Shown here piece after piece: positions 45,523 to 56,224 of a DNA stretch of 64,000 nucleotides. The notes beneath the pieces are model-generated. The model had not been told where the DNA came from, searched no databases, and was given only the letters and a program-made list of their open reading frames with translations. The translations under genes were made by a program, and so were the position numbers. Source of the DNA: Mixta hanseatica (GTDB lineage Bacteria; Pseudomonadota; Gammaproteobacteria; Enterobacterales; Enterobacteriaceae); assembly GCF_023517775.1 (NCBI RefSeq), contig NZ_CP082904.1, positions 3,844,001-3,908,000 of the forward strand, written 5' to 3'. Within the stretch, counting starts at the first letter, position 1. Each line of letters begins with the position of its first letter.

Positions 45523-46928
45523 AAGAGATCTCTCTGTTAAAACAAACCCTCAAGGCGTTGATGCAGGGACAGCTACGCGCCGCTCAGGATCCTCATCGTC
45601 CGGCCTGGCACCTGGCGGCGCCGGTGGGGCTACTGAATGACCCGAACGGTTTTATTCAGTTCGATGGACATTTTCATCTGTTTTATCAATGGAATCCGCT
45701 GGCCTGCGCGCACGGCGCCAAGTTTTGGGGCCACTGGCGTTCTGACGATCTGATTCACTGGCAACATGAGCCGATTGCGCTGGTACCGTCGGAGGAGTAT
45801 GAAAGCCACGGCTGTTACTCTGGATCTGCGGTAGATAATAATGGCGTGCTGACACTGATCTATACCGGCAACGTGAAGTTCCCGGAAGGCCGCACCGCCT
45901 GGCAGTGTCTGGCGACGCTGGAAGAAGATGGCAGCTGCCGCAAGCTGGGGCCGGTTATAGCGTTGCCTGACGGCTATAGCGGCCACGTGCGCGATCCAAA
46001 GGTATGGCGTCACGACGATGGGCAGTGGTATATGGTGCTGGGCGCGCAAAATCTGGCGGGCGAAGGCAAAGTACTGCTGCTACGCAGCGCAGATCTGCAT
46101 AACTGGCAGCTGTTGGGCGAAATCGCCGGTAGCCAGCTTAACGGGCTGGGCGAGTTTGGCTATATGTGGGAGTGTCCGGATCTGTTCCGGCTTGGCGACC
46201 GCGACATCCTGATTGCCTGCCCGCAGGGGCTGGCCCCTCAGCAGACGCGCTGGCTCAATACCTTTCAGAGTGGCTATTTTATTGGCGAGCTGGATTATCA
46301 GCAGGCTCGTTTTGCGCACGGCGAATTTCATGAGCTGGATTTAGGCTTTGAGTTCTATGCGCCGCAAACCACCGCCAGCAGCGACGGCCGACGCCTGCTG
46401 TTTGGCTGGATGGGCATTCCCGATGGCGACGAGTTTTACCAGCCCACCCTCGCTTACGGCTGGATCCATCAGATGACCTGCCCGCGCGAGCTCTCACTGG
46501 AAGAGGGGCGTCTGCATCAGCGTCCGGCCCGTGAGCTACAGCAGCTGCGCCGTTCACCGCAGACGTGGCAAGGCGCGGCGCATCAGCTGGCACCGCTCGA
46601 TATCAGCAGCGCCGAGCTGTTGATCCAACCTGAGGGCGCGCTGACGTTGCACTTTGCCGATGCGCTCTGCTTAAGCTGGAATGGCGAGCAACTTCGGCTG
46701 TCGCGGCGCAATCCGCGTAGCGGCCTCGAAGAGCATCGCTACTGGCACGGCAGCCTTGCCCAGCTGCATATTTTTTGCGATCGCTCCAGCGTGGAGATTT
46801 TTATTAACGATGGCGAAGCGGTGATGTCCAGCCGCTATTTCCCGTCCGCTGCGCCGCAGCTGCGGCTGACAGACGAAACACAGGTCAATTTGCATTACTG
46901 GCGGCTGGAAGATGGCGTGATAGTATAA
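45519..46928 (+). CDS. scrB: Sucrose-6-phosphate hydrolase ScrB (GH32)
   Basis: Splits sucrose-6-phosphate into glucose-6-phosphate and fructose. The protein has 469 residues (enteric ScrB about 466). The GH32 signatures are complete: WHLAAPVGLLNDPNGF with the nucleophile Asp near residue 46, the transition-state stabiliser in HVRDPKVW near 161, and the acid/base Glu in MWECPDLF near 218. A C-terminal beta-sandwich follows and ends CDRSSVEIFINDGEAVMSSR. Translationally coupled to scrA. The fructose goes to ScrK. Confidence 0.95.
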   Translation: MKEISLLKQTLKALMQGQLRAAQDPHRPAWHLAAPVGLLNDPNGFIQFDGHFHLFYQWNPLACAHGAKFWGHWRSDDLIHWQHEPIALVPSEEYESHGCYSGSAVDNNGVLTLIYTGNVKFPEGRTAWQCLATLEEDGSCRKLGPVIALPDGYSGHVRDPKVWRHDDGQWYMVLGAQNLAGEGKVLLLRSADLHNWQLLGEIAGSQLNGLGEFGYMWECPDLFRLGDRDILIACPQGLAPQQTRWLNTFQSGYFIGELDYQQARFAHGEFHELDLGFEFYAPQTTASSDGRRLLFGWMGIPDGDEFYQPTLAYGWIHQMTCPRELSLEEGRLHQRPARELQQLRRSPQTWQGAAHQLAPLDISSAELLIQPEGALTLHFADALCLSWNGEQLRLSRRNPRSGLEEHRYWHGSLAQLHIFCDRSSVEIFINDGEAVMSSRYFPSAAPQLRLTDETQVNLHYWRLEDGVIV

Positions 46929-46959
46929 TCCCTATCAAGCCATCCTGATGTAGCCAACA

Positions 46960-47967
46960 GTGAATAAACCAAAACGCGTCACGATCAAAGATATAGCCCA
47001 GCTGGCGGGCGTCTCTAAGTCTACCGCCAGCCTGGTTCTCAGTGGACGAGGTAAGGAGCTGCGCGTTTCGGAAGCGACGCGCGAGCGGGTAATGGATATT
47101 GCCCGTCAGGCGCACTATCAACCCAGCATTCATGCGCGCGCATTGAACTCCTCCCGAAGTCATACCGTCGGTCTGGTGGTGCCAGAGATGACCAATCAGG
47201 GCTTCGCCACCTTTTCCCATGCGCTGGAAACCCTGTGCCGCGACGCCGGGCTACAGCTGTTGATCGCCTGTACGGATGAAAATGCCAGCCAGGAGACGTT
47301 AGCGGTGAATAACCTGATCCAGCGCCAGGTTGATGGTTTGATCGTCGCCTCCAGCATGCTGAATGACGCGGAATACCAGAAGATTAATCAGCAGATCCCG
47401 GTAGTGCTGTTTGACCGCCATTTAGGCGAATCCACGCTGCCTTTAGTGATCACCGAGGCGGTGGAACCGACCGCCAGCCTGGTGGAAATCGTGGCGCGAG
47501 AGGGCTTTGACGAATTCTATTTCTTCGGTGGCCAGCCGCGCATTTCGCCTACCCGCGATCGGCTGGAGGGTTTCCGTCAGGGGCTGGCGCGAGCGGAAAT
47601 GCCGCTAAAACCGGAGTGGATTATTCATGGCCATTACCACGCCAGCTCCGGTTATGAAATGTTCGCCGAGCTTTATATGCGCCTGGGCCGCGTGCCGCAG
47701 GCATTGTTTTGTGCCGCCTGCGGATTGCAGGAAGGCGTACTGCGCTACCTGAGCCAGCATGGCCTGTTGGATCAGCCGATCCGCCTGTGCAGTTTTGACG
47801 ATCACTATCTGTATGATGCGCTGTCGATAAAAATCGATACGGTGGTACAAGATGAGCGCATGCTGGCCTGGAACTGTTTTGAGATCGTTTCGGGATTAAT
47901 GGAAGGCGAAACACCGGAAAACCTGCAACGTCATCTGCCGGCGCGACTGAAGTGGCGTAGCGCCTGA
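46960..47967 (+). CDS. scrR: Sucrose operon repressor ScrR (LacI family)
   Basis: A 335-residue repressor. The N-terminal helix-turn-helix ([20 protein letters not shown], about 6-25) and the hinge helix region ([20 protein letters not shown]) fit LacI-family ScrR. The effector domain follows ([33 protein letters not shown]). The start codon is GTG at 46960, as the match to enteric ScrR begins right there; no strong ribosome site is visible, so low expression or read-through from scrB, which ends 31 bases upstream, is likely. It should bind the palindromes before scrK and scrY. Confidence 0.94.
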   Translation: MNKPKRVTIKDIAQLAGVSKSTASLVLSGRGKELRVSEATRERVMDIARQAHYQPSIHARALNSSRSHTVGLVVPEMTNQGFATFSHALETLCRDAGLQLLIACTDENASQETLAVNNLIQRQVDGLIVASSMLNDAEYQKINQQIPVVLFDRHLGESTLPLVITEAVEPTASLVEIVAREGFDEFYFFGGQPRISPTRDRLEGFRQGLARAEMPLKPEWIIHGHYHASSGYEMFAELYMRLGRVPQALFCAACGLQEGVLRYLSQHGLLDQPIRLCSFDDHYLYDALSIKIDTVVQDERMLAWNCFEIVSGLMEGETPENLQRHLPARLKWRSA

Positions 47968-48084
47968 CTACGTGCGCCCGGTATTATCTGTAATTCGCTC
48001 ATTTTACCGTTAGGGTCATCGCTCTGTCATATTGCGCACGTAACACTCCAGTGCTGCGATATCACTTCTTTTGCGAGGCCCATC

Positions 48085-49692
48085 ATGAGCGAGAACCAAA
48101 CCTGGCACGCCGCGTCATCGCCTGCGCCTGCGCGTCCTGATCTGAGCAGTAAGCACAGTAAAAAAACCGCGTTGGCCGTGATCGTCCTGATGGTTGGCGG
48201 ACTGATTTTTGCCGGCGTGAACCTGTTTGCCGATGTGGAAGAATCGGGGCAAGTGGTGACCAGTTACTTCCCCTTTGTGCTGTTAGGCCTGGCGCTGGTG
48301 ATTGCGCTGGCGTTCGGATTTGTCAACGGCTTTCATGACACCGCCAATGCGGTAGCCACGGTGATTTACACCCATTCTCTGCCGCCCGGCGCGGCGATCC
48401 TCTGGTCCGGCTTATGCAACTTCAGCGGTGTGCTGCTGTCCAGCGGCGCGGTGGCCTTCGGCATTATTTCGCTGCTGCCGATGGAGCTGATGCTGCAGGC
48501 AAGCAGCGGCAACGGCTTTGCCATGATTTATGCCCTGCTCTTTTCCGCAATCGCCTGGAACCTCGGCACCTGGTATCTGGGACTGCCCTCTTCTTCATCC
48601 CATACGCTGATTGGCTCAATTATCGGCGTCGGCGTGGCGAACGCGATTAATAACGGCCGCAGCGGCATGGAAGGAGTTAACTGGGATCAGGCGTTGAATG
48701 TCGCTTATGCGCTGCTGTTTTCACCGCTTATCGGCTTTGCCAGCGCCGCGTTGCTGCTGTTAGCAATGAAAAAATGGCTGCGCAATCGCCAACTCTATAG
48801 CGCGCCGGAAGGAAAGCAGCCGCCGCCGGGCTGGATCCGGGCGCTGTTGATCCTCACCTGTACCGGCGTTTCTTTTGCTCATGGCTCTAACGACGGACAG
48901 AAAGGCATGGGACTAATTATGCTGATTCTGGTCGGCGCAATGCCGATTGCCTATGCCCTTAACCGCTCGGTGCCGCCTGAACAGATCCCACGTGTCGCGG
49001 CACTGGCGCAGATCACCAGCCAGCAGCTGGTTGGGCAACATGCGCAGCCGCCGCAGGATGCGCCGCGCGATGTGCTGATGCAGTTTATGCGCAGCGGCGA
49101 TAACACCCCACAGGTAGCGCCAGCGCTGGGCGCGATGCTGGATAAGATTGGCCGACAGATTAAGCAATACGGTTCGATGGAGAATATCCCGGCGCAGCTG
49201 GTGGCCAATACCCGTAATGATATGTATCTGGCGGCGGAAAGCATTAAACAGCTAAAGGCGGCGAAAGCGCAGTTTCCCGCGGATACGCAAAATAATCTTG
49301 ATGCGATGAAAAGCGAGCTGGATAACGCCACTCGCTTTATTCCACTTTGGGTGAAAGTAGTGGTGGCACTGGCGCTCGGCCTGGGCACTATGGTGGGCTG
49401 GCGGCGTATTGTGATTACCGTTGGCGAGCGGATCGGCAAGACCCATCTGAGCTATGCGCAGGGCGCCAGCGCGGAACTGGTCACGGTGGCCACCATCGGC
49501 GCCGCTGACGCCTTTGGCCTGCCGGTTTCCACCACGCATGTTTTGTCATCTGGCGTCGCAGGCACCATGGCGGCTAACCGCTCCGGCCTGCAGATGGCGA
49601 CGCTGCGCAATCTGCTGATCGCCTGGGTATTGACGCTGCCGGTATCTATTCTGATTTCCGCCCTGCTGTTTATGCTGTTTATTCATCTTTAA
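48085..49692 (+). CDS. Low-affinity inorganic phosphate transporter, Pit family
   Basis: Metal-phosphate:proton symporter, 535 residues (E. coli PitA 499). Both PiT signatures are present: GFVNGFHDTANAVATVIYT near residue 75 and VSFAHGSNDGQKGMGLIML near 258. A large cytoplasmic loop (about 290-425) separates the two membrane halves, and a hydrophilic N-terminal tail of about 27 residues precedes the first helix. About 10-11 helices. Pit in E. coli lies elsewhere in the chromosome, so this may be a second copy or moved gene. It could also be called PitA or PitB; I leave the symbol open. The last residues are hydrophobic (LLFMLFIHL). Confidence 0.92.
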   Translation: MSENQTWHAASSPAPARPDLSSKHSKKTALAVIVLMVGGLIFAGVNLFADVEESGQVVTSYFPFVLLGLALVIALAFGFVNGFHDTANAVATVIYTHSLPPGAAILWSGLCNFSGVLLSSGAVAFGIISLLPMELMLQASSGNGFAMIYALLFSAIAWNLGTWYLGLPSSSSHTLIGSIIGVGVANAINNGRSGMEGVNWDQALNVAYALLFSPLIGFASAALLLLAMKKWLRNRQLYSAPEGKQPPPGWIRALLILTCTGVSFAHGSNDGQKGMGLIMLILVGAMPIAYALNRSVPPEQIPRVAALAQITSQQLVGQHAQPPQDAPRDVLMQFMRSGDNTPQVAPALGAMLDKIGRQIKQYGSMENIPAQLVANTRNDMYLAAESIKQLKAAKAQFPADTQNNLDAMKSELDNATRFIPLWVKVVVALALGLGTMVGWRRIVITVGERIGKTHLSYAQGASAELVTVATIGAADAFGLPVSTTHVLSSGVAGTMAANRSGLQMATLRNLLIAWVLTLPVSILISALLFMLFIHL

Positions 49693-49796
49693 AAGAAGAA
49701 GGCGCAGCGGAGGCGCTTTTTTCACGCATCAACATGCCTTTCCTTCAGGTAACGATTAATTATCTATACTTTACTTTTAGTTAACAGGAGGCACTG

Positions 49797-50102
49797 ATGG
49801 CGGACTTACAACTGATTGATACACTGGAATTAAACGATGATGGCGCGGCAGCCTATAAATATGAAATTTATGGCGCTGATGAATCGACGCCGGAATATGC
49901 GCTGATATTTACTCGTCAGAGCGAAGGCGGTGAGTGGCAGCAGCAGGACGGCAAACTTGAGTTTGCCGCGGCGGAAGAAAAACAGGAAGCCAAAAGCGGC
50001 ACGATGGATTATGGCTCTGGCGACAGCATGCCGGATCTACGTGATTTACGTCAGGAAGCCAAAGAACGCTGCGAACAACACTATCAGGAAAATCAGTCAT
50101 AG
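49797..50102 (+). CDS. Small acidic protein of unknown function
   Basis: A 101-residue soluble protein, strongly acidic, with a repeated EAKxxxE pattern in its second half (AAEEKQEAKSGTMDYGSGDS; DLRDLRQEAKERCEQHYQEN). There is no signal peptide or membrane segment. An AACAGGAGGC ribosome site gives good support for the ATG at 49797. The first half is likely a small beta sheet (LIDTLELNDDGAAAYKYEIY). It follows the pit gene by about 100 bases, with its own possible promoter. I do not recognise the family. Confidence 0.7.
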   Translation: MADLQLIDTLELNDDGAAAYKYEIYGADESTPEYALIFTRQSEGGEWQQQDGKLEFAAAEEKQEAKSGTMDYGSGDSMPDLRDLRQEAKERCEQHYQENQS

Positions 50103-50114
50103 TGGCAAGCAAAA

Positions 50115-50137
50115 CAGGGCGGCCTGAAGTCGCCCTG
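50115..50137 (+). terminator. Possible terminator after the small acidic protein gene
   Basis: CAGGGCG pairs with CGCCCTG around a 9-base loop, 12 bases past the stop codon. There is no clear T-run. Confidence 0.45.
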
Positions 50138-50286
50138 CTGTATTGCCGAATCGCCGCGATGGATTTCACCAGCTGCGCTTCCAGCACCAATTTAAAGCAA
50201 CTTATATTGAAAGCCCGCTACGTACATGCAGGACGCTATAATTAAGAAAGGATTTGACCACATCTGAGTTAAGCCTTTGCCAAAAA

Positions 50287-52083
50287 CTAAAAGTAGTTTT
50301 TTAAACTTTCAGGTATAAACACTTTATGTTTTGCTCGGGTGATAGCAACATAAAGTACCGAAAGCTCACTATCTATATCTGCGTTAGGGTTATCAAGCAC
50401 GACAGCATAGTCGGGGGCAATAACAATATTATCCCATTCCTGCCCTTTAATAGCATGGGTGGTTGATATTACCTTAACCGCCTGTTCCACCGGGTAATTA
50501 TTTTCTGCAATTTTATCAATGAGATCAGTGGTGTAAAAGCCATATTTTTTAAACAATTTCCATGCAAAATAGACGTCTGGCTCTGGATTATCTATCAGGT
50601 CGCTTTCCAGAAAAGCAACGTTTGGGCACTTTAAAATATAGGGGTGCGTTATTTTATCCAACTCGCCCTGAGATAAATAAATGATATTATTAATAATAAA
50701 CTTTAAAGAATTTATTTCAGTTTTGATATGTATTTTATGCCCGGCACGTAGCTCATTATCGGCAATAAAAATTATCTGGCTTCGGGTTCTGGTTAAAATC
50801 GCACCGGCCATATTCGGCAGGTTTTGAGACTCATCATAAAAAATTACCTGCGAGCGTAGATTTTGCTGACCACACACTAGATACTGCGGCGGTTGGCTGT
50901 GTTTGGCAAGCACCCGATTTGAACAATCGGCGATCGCTTCACCGAAACGGTAACTGGTGGTTAAGGGAAAACGCGGTTTATCGAACAGTCCCATGGAGTT
51001 AACTGCGCCGCGCCATTTGAATAACTGCTGGTAGGTATCCCCTACAATGACAATATTACGATCGGTATGATTACGTAATACATTAAAAAACGCGCCGCTT
51101 ATATCCTGAGCCTCATCGACGATAATATTTTCATAGTCGTCAGGTAAAGTGATAGATGCCGTTAACGACCAATATTTCATAAGGTGCTCATAGGTAGCGC
51201 CCTGCTCCAGAGTTGCGCGTCCTGAAGTAAGGTAATCCCATTAGGTTGTCGCCCAGGCTAAAACCTTTTTCCGGGCGGCAGAAGAAAGTATCGCAACGGG
51301 TAGATGCACTTCAGCTAGTTGCAGATCCGTTGAGGTACAGAATCGACTTACCGTTTGGGTAATCAAGCGTGCAACAGTATGACGCTTGACCTTATTGCGT
51401 CCCAAATCCAGCGAAGCATCAAACCCCACAATATGTTGTAGAGAATAGGGATGCGGAGCATGCTTATTATTAAAAATGGATTTAAAAGGGGCGTACTCTA
51501 AAGCATATCGATGGGCTAATGCATCCTGTGTATAGGCTTGTTCAGTAATCTTTAGTTTCGCCTCGGTGATATTCTCACGCAAAAAAGCGGTATAGAGCGT
51601 TTTATTATTGCCTAGCTCATCAATCATCAACTTTGAAACGGTAGATTTACCCGCACCAGCAAAAGCATCAACCTGAATGCCTTGATGACAGTGGTTAATA
51701 ATTTCCGTTTGTTGATTATCAGGCGTAATAGCAAGAGCAGGTATTTTGGAGCGCGCTTTCCTGTTTGCCTTTTGTCTGATTTTAGTTTGAGATTGCGATA
51801 TTACCGCGCTGAGACTATTTTCTTCAGGTACTTTACCTACTATAAATCGCTCGAGAATTTGTTCTGAAAGTGCATCATCTGAAGAACAGATAAAGGAGAT
51901 GTAGGATAAAAGTTCTTGTACGTTATCATAGCCGTACGCTTTTTTACTTAGCGATTCATCATGCTGAACAAGCTCTATCCCCAGCTCAAGTAATTTCTGT
52001 TGTTCATGCTGGCTAAGCTTATTAACTATCTTTTCCTGAAACCGGCTATTTATTAGAAAAAAGTAAGGGTGTACTTTATGCAT
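50287..52083 (-). pseudogene. UvrD-like superfamily 1 helicase interrupted by one in-frame stop
   Basis: Two adjacent open frames lie in the same reading frame, separated by a TAA (51241-51243) and 19 open codons. Together they make a 598-codon helicase. The first part (280 codons, from ATG at 52083 behind AAGGA) has a helical N-terminus and the Walker A box VDAFAGAGKSTVSKL near residue 138. The second part has Walker B IIVDEAQDIS, then GDTYQQLFKWRGAV (motif III), TTHAIKGQEWDNIVI (motif V) and LYVAITRAKHKVF (motif VI). All helicase motifs are kept, so the break looks recent, a single-base change or a sequencing error. The gene is more AT-rich than ssb next to it and probably acquired. It resembles the FBH1/UvrD-like helicases found in defence islands; no nuclease partner is seen. 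Confidence 0.8.
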
Positions 52084-52323
52084 AATCGTCCTTAATGAAA
52101 CACCTTGTGCTTAATTAAACGGCGCCCAGACTTATCTTTTATCGAATGTTTTTCTATTGATATGGACTTTTCTTCAGTCAGCTAGTGTAACGTTAATCAC
52201 TACAATATAAAGCATAAATTCATCCATAATATCACTGGCAGGACACATAGCTTGCTCGGATTATAAGATTAATGCCATCGCGCCTTCCACGCTGTAAAGG
52301 GGTTGCAGGTCAAACTCAAACCA

Positions 52324-52346
52324 TAAAAAACCCCGCTGACGCGGGG
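52324..52346 (-). terminator. Terminator after ssb
   Basis: CCCCGC pairs with GCGGGG around TGAC, with six A on the plus strand giving the U-run for leftward transcripts. It is 36 bases past the ssb stop. Confidence 0.9.
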
Positions 52347-52382
52347 CTTAGTGTTACTGCTGACAGCAAACGCACTATAGAC

Positions 52383-52931
52383 TCAGAACGGAATGTCGTC
52401 GTCAAAATCCATTGGCGGTTCGTTATTTGCCGGCGCGCTCTGCTGCTGCGGACGAGCAGGTGCCTGGCCGCCGCCGCTGAACTGGCTGCCGCCCTGCGGC
52501 TGCTGAGGCTGACCCCAGCCGTTATTATTGCTGTTGCTGCCGCCCATACCGCCGCCTGCCGGCGCGCCTGCGCCGCCGCCCTGACGGCCGCCCAGCATCT
52601 GCATGGTGCCGCCAACGTTAACGACCACTTCCGTGGTGTAACGTTCCTGGCCGCTCTGATCCTGCCATTTGCGCGTTTGCAGAGAGCCTTCGATATAAAC
52701 CTGAGAACCTTTACGCAGGTATTCACCTGCTACTTCCGCCAGTTTGCCGAACAGCACAACGCGGTGCCATTCCGTTTTCTCTTTGGTCTCTCCGGTCTGC
52801 TTGTCACGCCAGCTTTCGGAGGTAGCCAGCGTAATATTCGCTACGGCTCCACCATTAGGCATATAACGCACTTCCGGATCCTGACCCAGATTCCCGACAA
52901 GAATCACTTTGTTAACGCCTCTGCTGGCCAT
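52383..52931 (-). CDS. ssb: Single-stranded DNA-binding protein
   Basis: Tetrameric ssDNA-binding protein needed for replication, repair and recombination. The protein has 182 residues (E. coli 178). The OB fold spans about 1-112 ([40 protein letters not shown]). A flexible Gly/Gln/Pro/Asn linker follows, and the conserved protein-interaction tail MDFDDDIPF closes it. Divergent from uvrA across 224 bases, with a LexA box between them, as in E. coli. Confidence 0.97.
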   Translation of the reverse strand: MASRGVNKVILVGNLGQDPEVRYMPNGGAVANITLATSESWRDKQTGETKEKTEWHRVVLFGKLAEVAGEYLRKGSQVYIEGSLQTRKWQDQSGQERYTTEVVVNVGGTMQMLGGRQGGGAGAPAGGGMGGSNSNNNGWGQPQQPQGGSQFSGGGQAPARPQQQSAPANNEPPMDFDDDIPF

Positions 52932-53054
52932 GTTCGCATCTCCCGATGAGTATTCATTAAGTCTAAACGGTAAATTCTATCACGCTAGCCTGCCCGATCA
53001 TACTTCCGAGCAAGCTTCCAATAATGAAGATCTTTTTGCACGGTTGCAACAGAC

Positions 53055-53074
53055 TACTGGATATACATTCAGTT
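53055..53074. promoter_or_regulatory. LexA (SOS) box between ssb and uvrA
   Basis: TACTGGATATACATTCAGTT has the required CTG-N10-CAG core (53057-53072) with an AT-rich centre. It is 82 bases before the uvrA start and 123 before ssb. Regulation of uvrA, and weakly of ssb, by LexA is known in E. coli. Confidence 0.93.
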
Positions 53075-53155
53075 ATTTTTTGTGCCATAATGACCTGTTT
53101 AGTCCTGCCGTATCGTTACGGGCATGGTGAGTCTGCGCTAATCCGGGAAATGTGA

Positions 53156-55987
53156 ATGGATAAGATTGAAGTCCGGGGTGCTCGCACCCACAACCTGAAA
53201 AACATCAACCTGATCATCCCTCGCGACAAACTGATCGTTGTCACCGGCCTGTCAGGTTCCGGTAAATCCTCGCTGGCGTTCGATACGCTGTATGCTGAGG
53301 GACAACGCCGCTACGTGGAATCGCTTTCCGCCTATGCGCGTCAGTTTCTTTCGCTGATGGAAAAACCGGATGTCGATCATATCGAAGGCCTGTCGCCGGC
53401 GATTTCGATCGAGCAGAAATCAACGTCCCATAACCCGCGATCGACCGTGGGCACCATCACCGAAATTCACGACTACCTGCGCCTGCTGTTCGCTCGCGTC
53501 GGCGAGCCGCGCTGCCCCGATCACGGCGTACCGCTGGCGGCGCAAACCGTCAGCCAGATGGTGGATAACGTGCTGGCCCAGCCGGAAGGCGCACGCCTGA
53601 TGCTGCTGGCACCGGTAGTGAAAGATCGTAAAGGCGAACATACCAAAACGCTGGAGAATCTGGCGACGCAGGGTTATATCCGCGCGCGCATCGATGGCGA
53701 AGTGTGCGATCTTTCCGATCCGCCGAAGCTGGAACTGCAAAAGAAACACACCATCGAAGTCGTTATCGATCGCTTTAAGGTCCGCGAAGATCTGGCGACG
53801 CGACTGGCGGAATCGTTTGAAACCGCGCTGGAGCTTTCCGGCGGTACGGCGATCGTCGCCGATATGGATGACGCCGATGCGGATGAACTGCTGTTCTCCG
53901 CTAACTTCGCCTGTCCGATTTGCGGCTACAGCATGAGCGAGCTGGAGCCGCGCCTGTTCTCGTTTAACAACCCGGCAGGCGCCTGCCCGACCTGCGACGG
54001 CCTTGGCGTACAGCAATATTTCGATCCTGAGCGCGTGGTGCAAAATGCCGAGCTATCGCTGGCCGGCGGCGCGATCCGCGGCTGGGATCGCCGTAATTTC
54101 TACTATTTCCAGATGTTGCGTTCGCTGGCAGAACATCTGAAGTTTGATGTGGAAGCGCCGTTCAATACCCTGAGCGAGAAAGCGCAGCAGGTGATCCTGT
54201 ATGGATCAGGCAAGGAAAGCATCGAATTTAAATATATTAACGATCGCGGCGATACCTCGGTGCGCCGTCATCCGTTCGAAGGCGTTCTGCATAATATGGA
54301 ACGCCGCTATAAAGAGACGGAGTCCAGCGCGGTACGCGAGGATCTGGCGAAGTTTATTAGCAACCGCGCCTGCGCCACCTGCGAGGGGACGCGTCTGCGT
54401 CGCGAAGCGCGTCATGTTTACGTGGAAGACACTACGCTGCCGACCATCTCAGATATGAGCATCGGTCATGCGATGGACTTTTTCCGCAACCTGAAGCTGA
54501 GCGGCCAGCGTGCGAAAATCGCCGAGAAAGTGCTGAAAGAGATTGGCGACCGCCTGAGTTTCCTGGTGAATGTCGGTCTGAACTATCTCTCTATGTCGCG
54601 TTCGGCGGAGACGCTCTCCGGCGGCGAGGCGCAGCGTATTCGTCTGGCCAGCCAGATCGGCGCTGGCCTGGTCGGCGTAATGTACGTGCTGGATGAGCCC
54701 TCTATCGGTCTGCATCAGCGTGATAACGAACGCCTGCTGGAAACGCTGATTCATCTGCGCAACCTCGGCAATACGGTAATTGTGGTCGAGCACGATGAGG
54801 ACGCCATTCGCGCCGCTGACCATATTATCGATATCGGGCCGGGCGCCGGCGTGCACGGCGGTCAGGTAGTGGCGGAAGGCACCGCTGAAGAGATTATGCA
54901 GGTAGAAGAGTCGCTTACCGGCCAGTATCTGAGCGGCAAGCGGAAAATCGCCGTACCGGAGCAGCGTGTTCCCGCCGATCCCACGAAGGTGCTGAAGCTG
55001 AGCGGCGCGCGCGGCAACAACCTGAAAGACGTTACGCTAACGCTGCCGGTTGGACTGTTTACCTGTATTACCGGCGTTTCCGGCTCCGGTAAATCGACGC
55101 TGATTAACGATACGCTGTTCCCTATCGCCCAGCGTCAGCTGAACGGGGCGACCATTGCCGAACCGGCGCCTTACCGCGAAGTAACCGGTATGGAGAACTT
55201 CGATAAGGTTATCGATATCGATCAAAGCCCGATTGGCCGTACGCCGCGTTCAAACCCGGCGACCTATACCGGCATCTTTACGCCGATTCGCGAACTGTTT
55301 GCGGGCGTGCCGGAGTCGCGCTCACGCGGCTATAACCCGGGACGCTTTAGTTTTAACGTGCGCGGCGGGCGCTGCGAAGCCTGTCAGGGCGACGGCGTAC
55401 TGCGCGTAGAGATGCACTTCCTGCCGGACATTTATGTGCCGTGCGATCAGTGTAAAGGCAAGCGTTATAACCGTGAGACGCTGGAGATTAAATATAAAGG
55501 CAAAAGCATTCATGAAGTGCTGGATATGACCATCGAAGAAGCGCGCGAGTTCTTTGATGCCGTGCCTGCGCTGGCGCGTAAGCTGCAAACGCTGATGGAT
55601 GTGGGCCTTTCCTATATTCGCCTTGGTCAGTCGGCAACCACGCTGTCGGGCGGCGAGGCGCAGCGCGTGAAGCTGGCGCGTGAGCTGTCGAAGCGCGGCA
55701 CCGGCCAGACGCTCTATATCCTTGATGAGCCGACCACCGGCCTGCACTTTGCCGATATTCAGCTGTTGCTGACGGTGCTGCATCAGCTCCGCGATCAGGG
55801 CAATACCATCGTGGTGATTGAGCATAACCTCGACGTGGTGAAAACCGCTGACTGGATTGTCGATCTCGGTCCGGAAGGCGGCAGCGGAGGCGGACAGATA
55901 TTGGTCGCCGGTACGCCGGAAACCGTCGCCAAATGTGAAGAATCCCATACGGCCCGCTTCCTGAAGCCGCTGCTGGAACAACGTTAA
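53156..55987 (+). CDS. uvrA: UvrABC excinuclease subunit A
   Basis: Damage-recognition ATPase of nucleotide excision repair. The protein has 943 residues (E. coli 940). It has two ABC-type ATPase modules: the first Walker A is [19 protein letters not shown] near residue 31, the second [15 protein letters not shown] near 640, each with its own signature ([40 protein letters not shown]) and Walker B. Zinc ligands are in CPICGY and CPTCDG (about 255-285) and in CEACQGDGV and CDQCKGKRY (about 740-770). Induced through the upstream LexA box. Confidence 0.98.
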   Translation: MDKIEVRGARTHNLKNINLIIPRDKLIVVTGLSGSGKSSLAFDTLYAEGQRRYVESLSAYARQFLSLMEKPDVDHIEGLSPAISIEQKSTSHNPRSTVGTITEIHDYLRLLFARVGEPRCPDHGVPLAAQTVSQMVDNVLAQPEGARLMLLAPVVKDRKGEHTKTLENLATQGYIRARIDGEVCDLSDPPKLELQKKHTIEVVIDRFKVREDLATRLAESFETALELSGGTAIVADMDDADADELLFSANFACPICGYSMSELEPRLFSFNNPAGACPTCDGLGVQQYFDPERVVQNAELSLAGGAIRGWDRRNFYYFQMLRSLAEHLKFDVEAPFNTLSEKAQQVILYGSGKESIEFKYINDRGDTSVRRHPFEGVLHNMERRYKETESSAVREDLAKFISNRACATCEGTRLRREARHVYVEDTTLPTISDMSIGHAMDFFRNLKLSGQRAKIAEKVLKEIGDRLSFLVNVGLNYLSMSRSAETLSGGEAQRIRLASQIGAGLVGVMYVLDEPSIGLHQRDNERLLETLIHLRNLGNTVIVVEHDEDAIRAADHIIDIGPGAGVHGGQVVAEGTAEEIMQVEESLTGQYLSGKRKIAVPEQRVPADPTKVLKLSGARGNNLKDVTLTLPVGLFTCITGVSGSGKSTLINDTLFPIAQRQLNGATIAEPAPYREVTGMENFDKVIDIDQSPIGRTPRSNPATYTGIFTPIRELFAGVPESRSRGYNPGRFSFNVRGGRCEACQGDGVLRVEMHFLPDIYVPCDQCKGKRYNRETLEIKYKGKSIHEVLDMTIEEAREFFDAVPALARKLQTLMDVGLSYIRLGQSATTLSGGEAQRVKLARELSKRGTGQTLYILDEPTTGLHFADIQLLLTVLHQLRDQGNTIVVIEHNLDVVKTADWIVDLGPEGGSGGGQILVAGTPETVAKCEESHTARFLKPLLEQR

Positions 55988-56001
55988 TCGACTATACCTC
56001 C

Positions 56002-56033
56002 GCCCCTGCCGCGCTCCGCGTCAGGGGCTTTTT
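56002..56033 (+). terminator. Terminator after uvrA
   Basis: GCCCCTG pairs with CAGGGGC around a loop that itself holds CGCG/CGCG, followed by five T. It lies 15 bases past the uvrA stop. Confidence 0.9.
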
Positions 56034-56224
56034 AATCATCTTGCCTCTTTCCAGGGCATTCATGCAGAATCAGGCAAGATTTAGACACTTTCAGGTCTGG
56101 TTGCTCTTCCACACGCTGTTATGCTTATTAGCTCTTACTCGCACTCAGGTGCTGAGCGCCCGGTTTAACCGGAGCGGAATGCTTTTCCTCTCGCTTCACA
56201 ACGGCTTCAATCACAGGAGACACC

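Noticed and set aside
48019..48045. Possible Pho box upstream of the pit gene
   Set aside because: CTGTCATATTG matches one 11-base half, but the following half does not; a single half-site is too weak to call.
49700..49723. Terminator after the pit gene
   Set aside because: Six T follow a GC-rich segment, but the possible stem is only four pairs.
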